Below are positions 6,064-6,550 of a stretch of 6,550 bases of DNA, piece by piece (the first letter of the stretch is position 1; every line of letters starts with the position of its first letter). A program made the translations under genes and the position numbers. The DNA comes from an uncultured Oscillibacter sp. GTDB lineage: Bacteria > Bacillota > Clostridia > Oscillospirales > Oscillospiraceae. The stretch covers positions 1-6,550 of the forward strand of contig CAMNAE010000098.1 of assembly GCA_946530565.1 (NCBI GenBank), written 5' to 3'. Below the pieces are notes generated by a model. The model did not search any database, was not told the origin of the DNA, and saw nothing but the letters and a program-made list of their open reading frames with translations.

Positions 6064-6115
6064 AAAAACGCCCGCGCGCAGTGTTTCGCTTCCAACACTG
6101 TGCGCGGGCGTTTTT
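6064..6115 (+). terminator. Strong bidirectional intrinsic terminator between convergent genes
   Basis: A 22-bp inverted repeat (arms 6064-6085 and 6094-6115, 8-base loop) with a very GC-rich core ends in TTTTTCTTTT on the plus strand and in TTTTT on the minus strand. It lies 18 bases after the ABC ATPase stop and about 50 bases after the stop of the opposing DUF4214 gene, so it should end both transcripts. The single imperfect pair is a G-U in the plus-strand RNA but an A-C mismatch in the minus-strand RNA. The rest of the 121-base gap (6046-6166) shows nothing else. Confidence 0.92.
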
Positions 6116-6166
6116 CTTTTGATCGCTTTTGAGCCGTATGAAACGTCTTTTCAGCGTCCGGATGAT

Positions 6167-6550
6167 TTACAGCCCGAAGGACGCGACGATGTTCTGGAAC
6201 TCCTCGCTCTGGGCGAAGAGGCCGTAGGCCTCCTGGCGGACCTCGCTTCTCGATCTGCCGGCCGCCTCGCCGACGTCGAGCGCGTAGACCCAGTTCATGA
6301 TGCCGCCGAGATCGGGCTCGCGGTTCATCATCATGTGATAGAGCATCGTCATGAACTGGCTGTTGAAGAGATTCTTCTGCGTGACCTCGTCGCTGAACAC
6401 GAAGCCGAAGGCGACGCGCTCAGGCGTCAGGCTGCCGCTCAGGAGCGCCAGGCACCAGTTGTCAAGACCGGCGGTGTCGGGCTCGCGGGAGAGCGCCTCG
6501 CGGTAGCAGCGCTCCACGAAGGCGGTCACATTGCGGTTGAGCTCATGCGC
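6167..6550 (-). CDS. DUF4214 repeat protein, C-terminal end only
   Basis: Only the last 127 residues are visible; the frame is open at the right edge, so the start lies outside. Two related segments follow each other: CYREALSREPDTAGLDNW (15-32 of the visible part) and LYHMMMNREPDLGGIMNW (70-87). They share the pattern Y, REPD, G, NW, with the REPD motifs 55 residues apart. This matches the DUF4214 domain, a helical repeat with no defined biochemical role, common in secreted or cell-surface proteins of gut Clostridia and in some proteobacterial glycoproteins and RTX-like proteins. Each repeat is followed by a segment with a further family-like pattern (GFVFSDEV; LFAQSEEF). The protein ends FQNIVASFGL, with no membrane anchor or sortase signal. 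An internal GTG at 6529 is unlikely to be the true start because coding similarity continues upstream of it and no ribosome site is seen. Whether it is secreted cannot be judged without the N-terminus. Confidence 0.82.
   Translation of the reverse strand, partial: AHELNRNVTAFVERCYREALSREPDTAGLDNWCLALLSGSLTPERVAFGFVFSDEVTQKNLFNSQFMTMLYHMMMNREPDLGGIMNWVYALDVGEAAGRSRSEVRQEAYGLFAQSEEFQNIVASFGL

Noticed and set aside
6527..6529. GTG at 6529 as the start of a short 120-residue protein
   Set aside because: The frame continues upstream to the window edge with no stop and no ribosome site, and the first DUF4214 copy would begin right at this codon. A longer gene running off the edge is the simpler reading.

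Overview
The window looks like chromosomal DNA from a GC-rich member of the Bacillota, most likely a gut-type Clostridia (Oscillospirales/Christensenellales-like). The grounds are the GC-rich codon use, AGGAGG-like ribosome sites before the genes, and a typical Firmicute gene set (membrane c-di-AMP phosphodiesterase GdpP, NifS-type cysteine desulfurase, MtaB tRNA methylthiotransferase). The lineage is inferred from gene content, not from a marker gene.

Layout. Positions 1-1982 (minus) hold almost all of gdpP, cut by the left edge a few residues before its expected end. Positions 1983-2169 are non-coding, with a cluster of small hairpins that includes a plausible terminator for the gene to its right. 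Positions 2170-3300 (minus) encode a complete cysteine desulfurase. Positions 3301-3469 are a divergent regulatory region with two well-formed sigma-A-type promoters that face each other, so the two transcripts should overlap at their 5' ends. Positions 3470-6045 (plus) form a compact three-gene operon: mtaB, a YfbR-type HD 5'-deoxynucleotidase, and a short ABC ATPase. A strong hairpin with T-tracts on both strands (6064-6115) ends this operon and also the convergent gene on its right. Positions 6167-6550 (minus) are the C-terminal end of a DUF4214-repeat protein whose start lies outside the window.

How the genes relate. The desulfurase mobilises sulfur from cysteine. MtaB needs [4Fe-4S] clusters and a sulfur donor to make the ms2t6A modification next to the anticodon, so the divergent pair is functionally coherent. 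YfbR trims dNMPs and GdpP removes c-di-AMP, which places two nucleotide-degrading enzymes in the same neighbourhood, but nothing in the sequence ties them to one pathway. The ABC ATPase has no permease beside it. I found no CRISPR, rRNA, tRNA, transposase, phage or toxin-antitoxin genes, and no convincing undescribed system. The most interesting parts are the 3301-3470 regulatory region and the hairpin cluster at 2051-2162.
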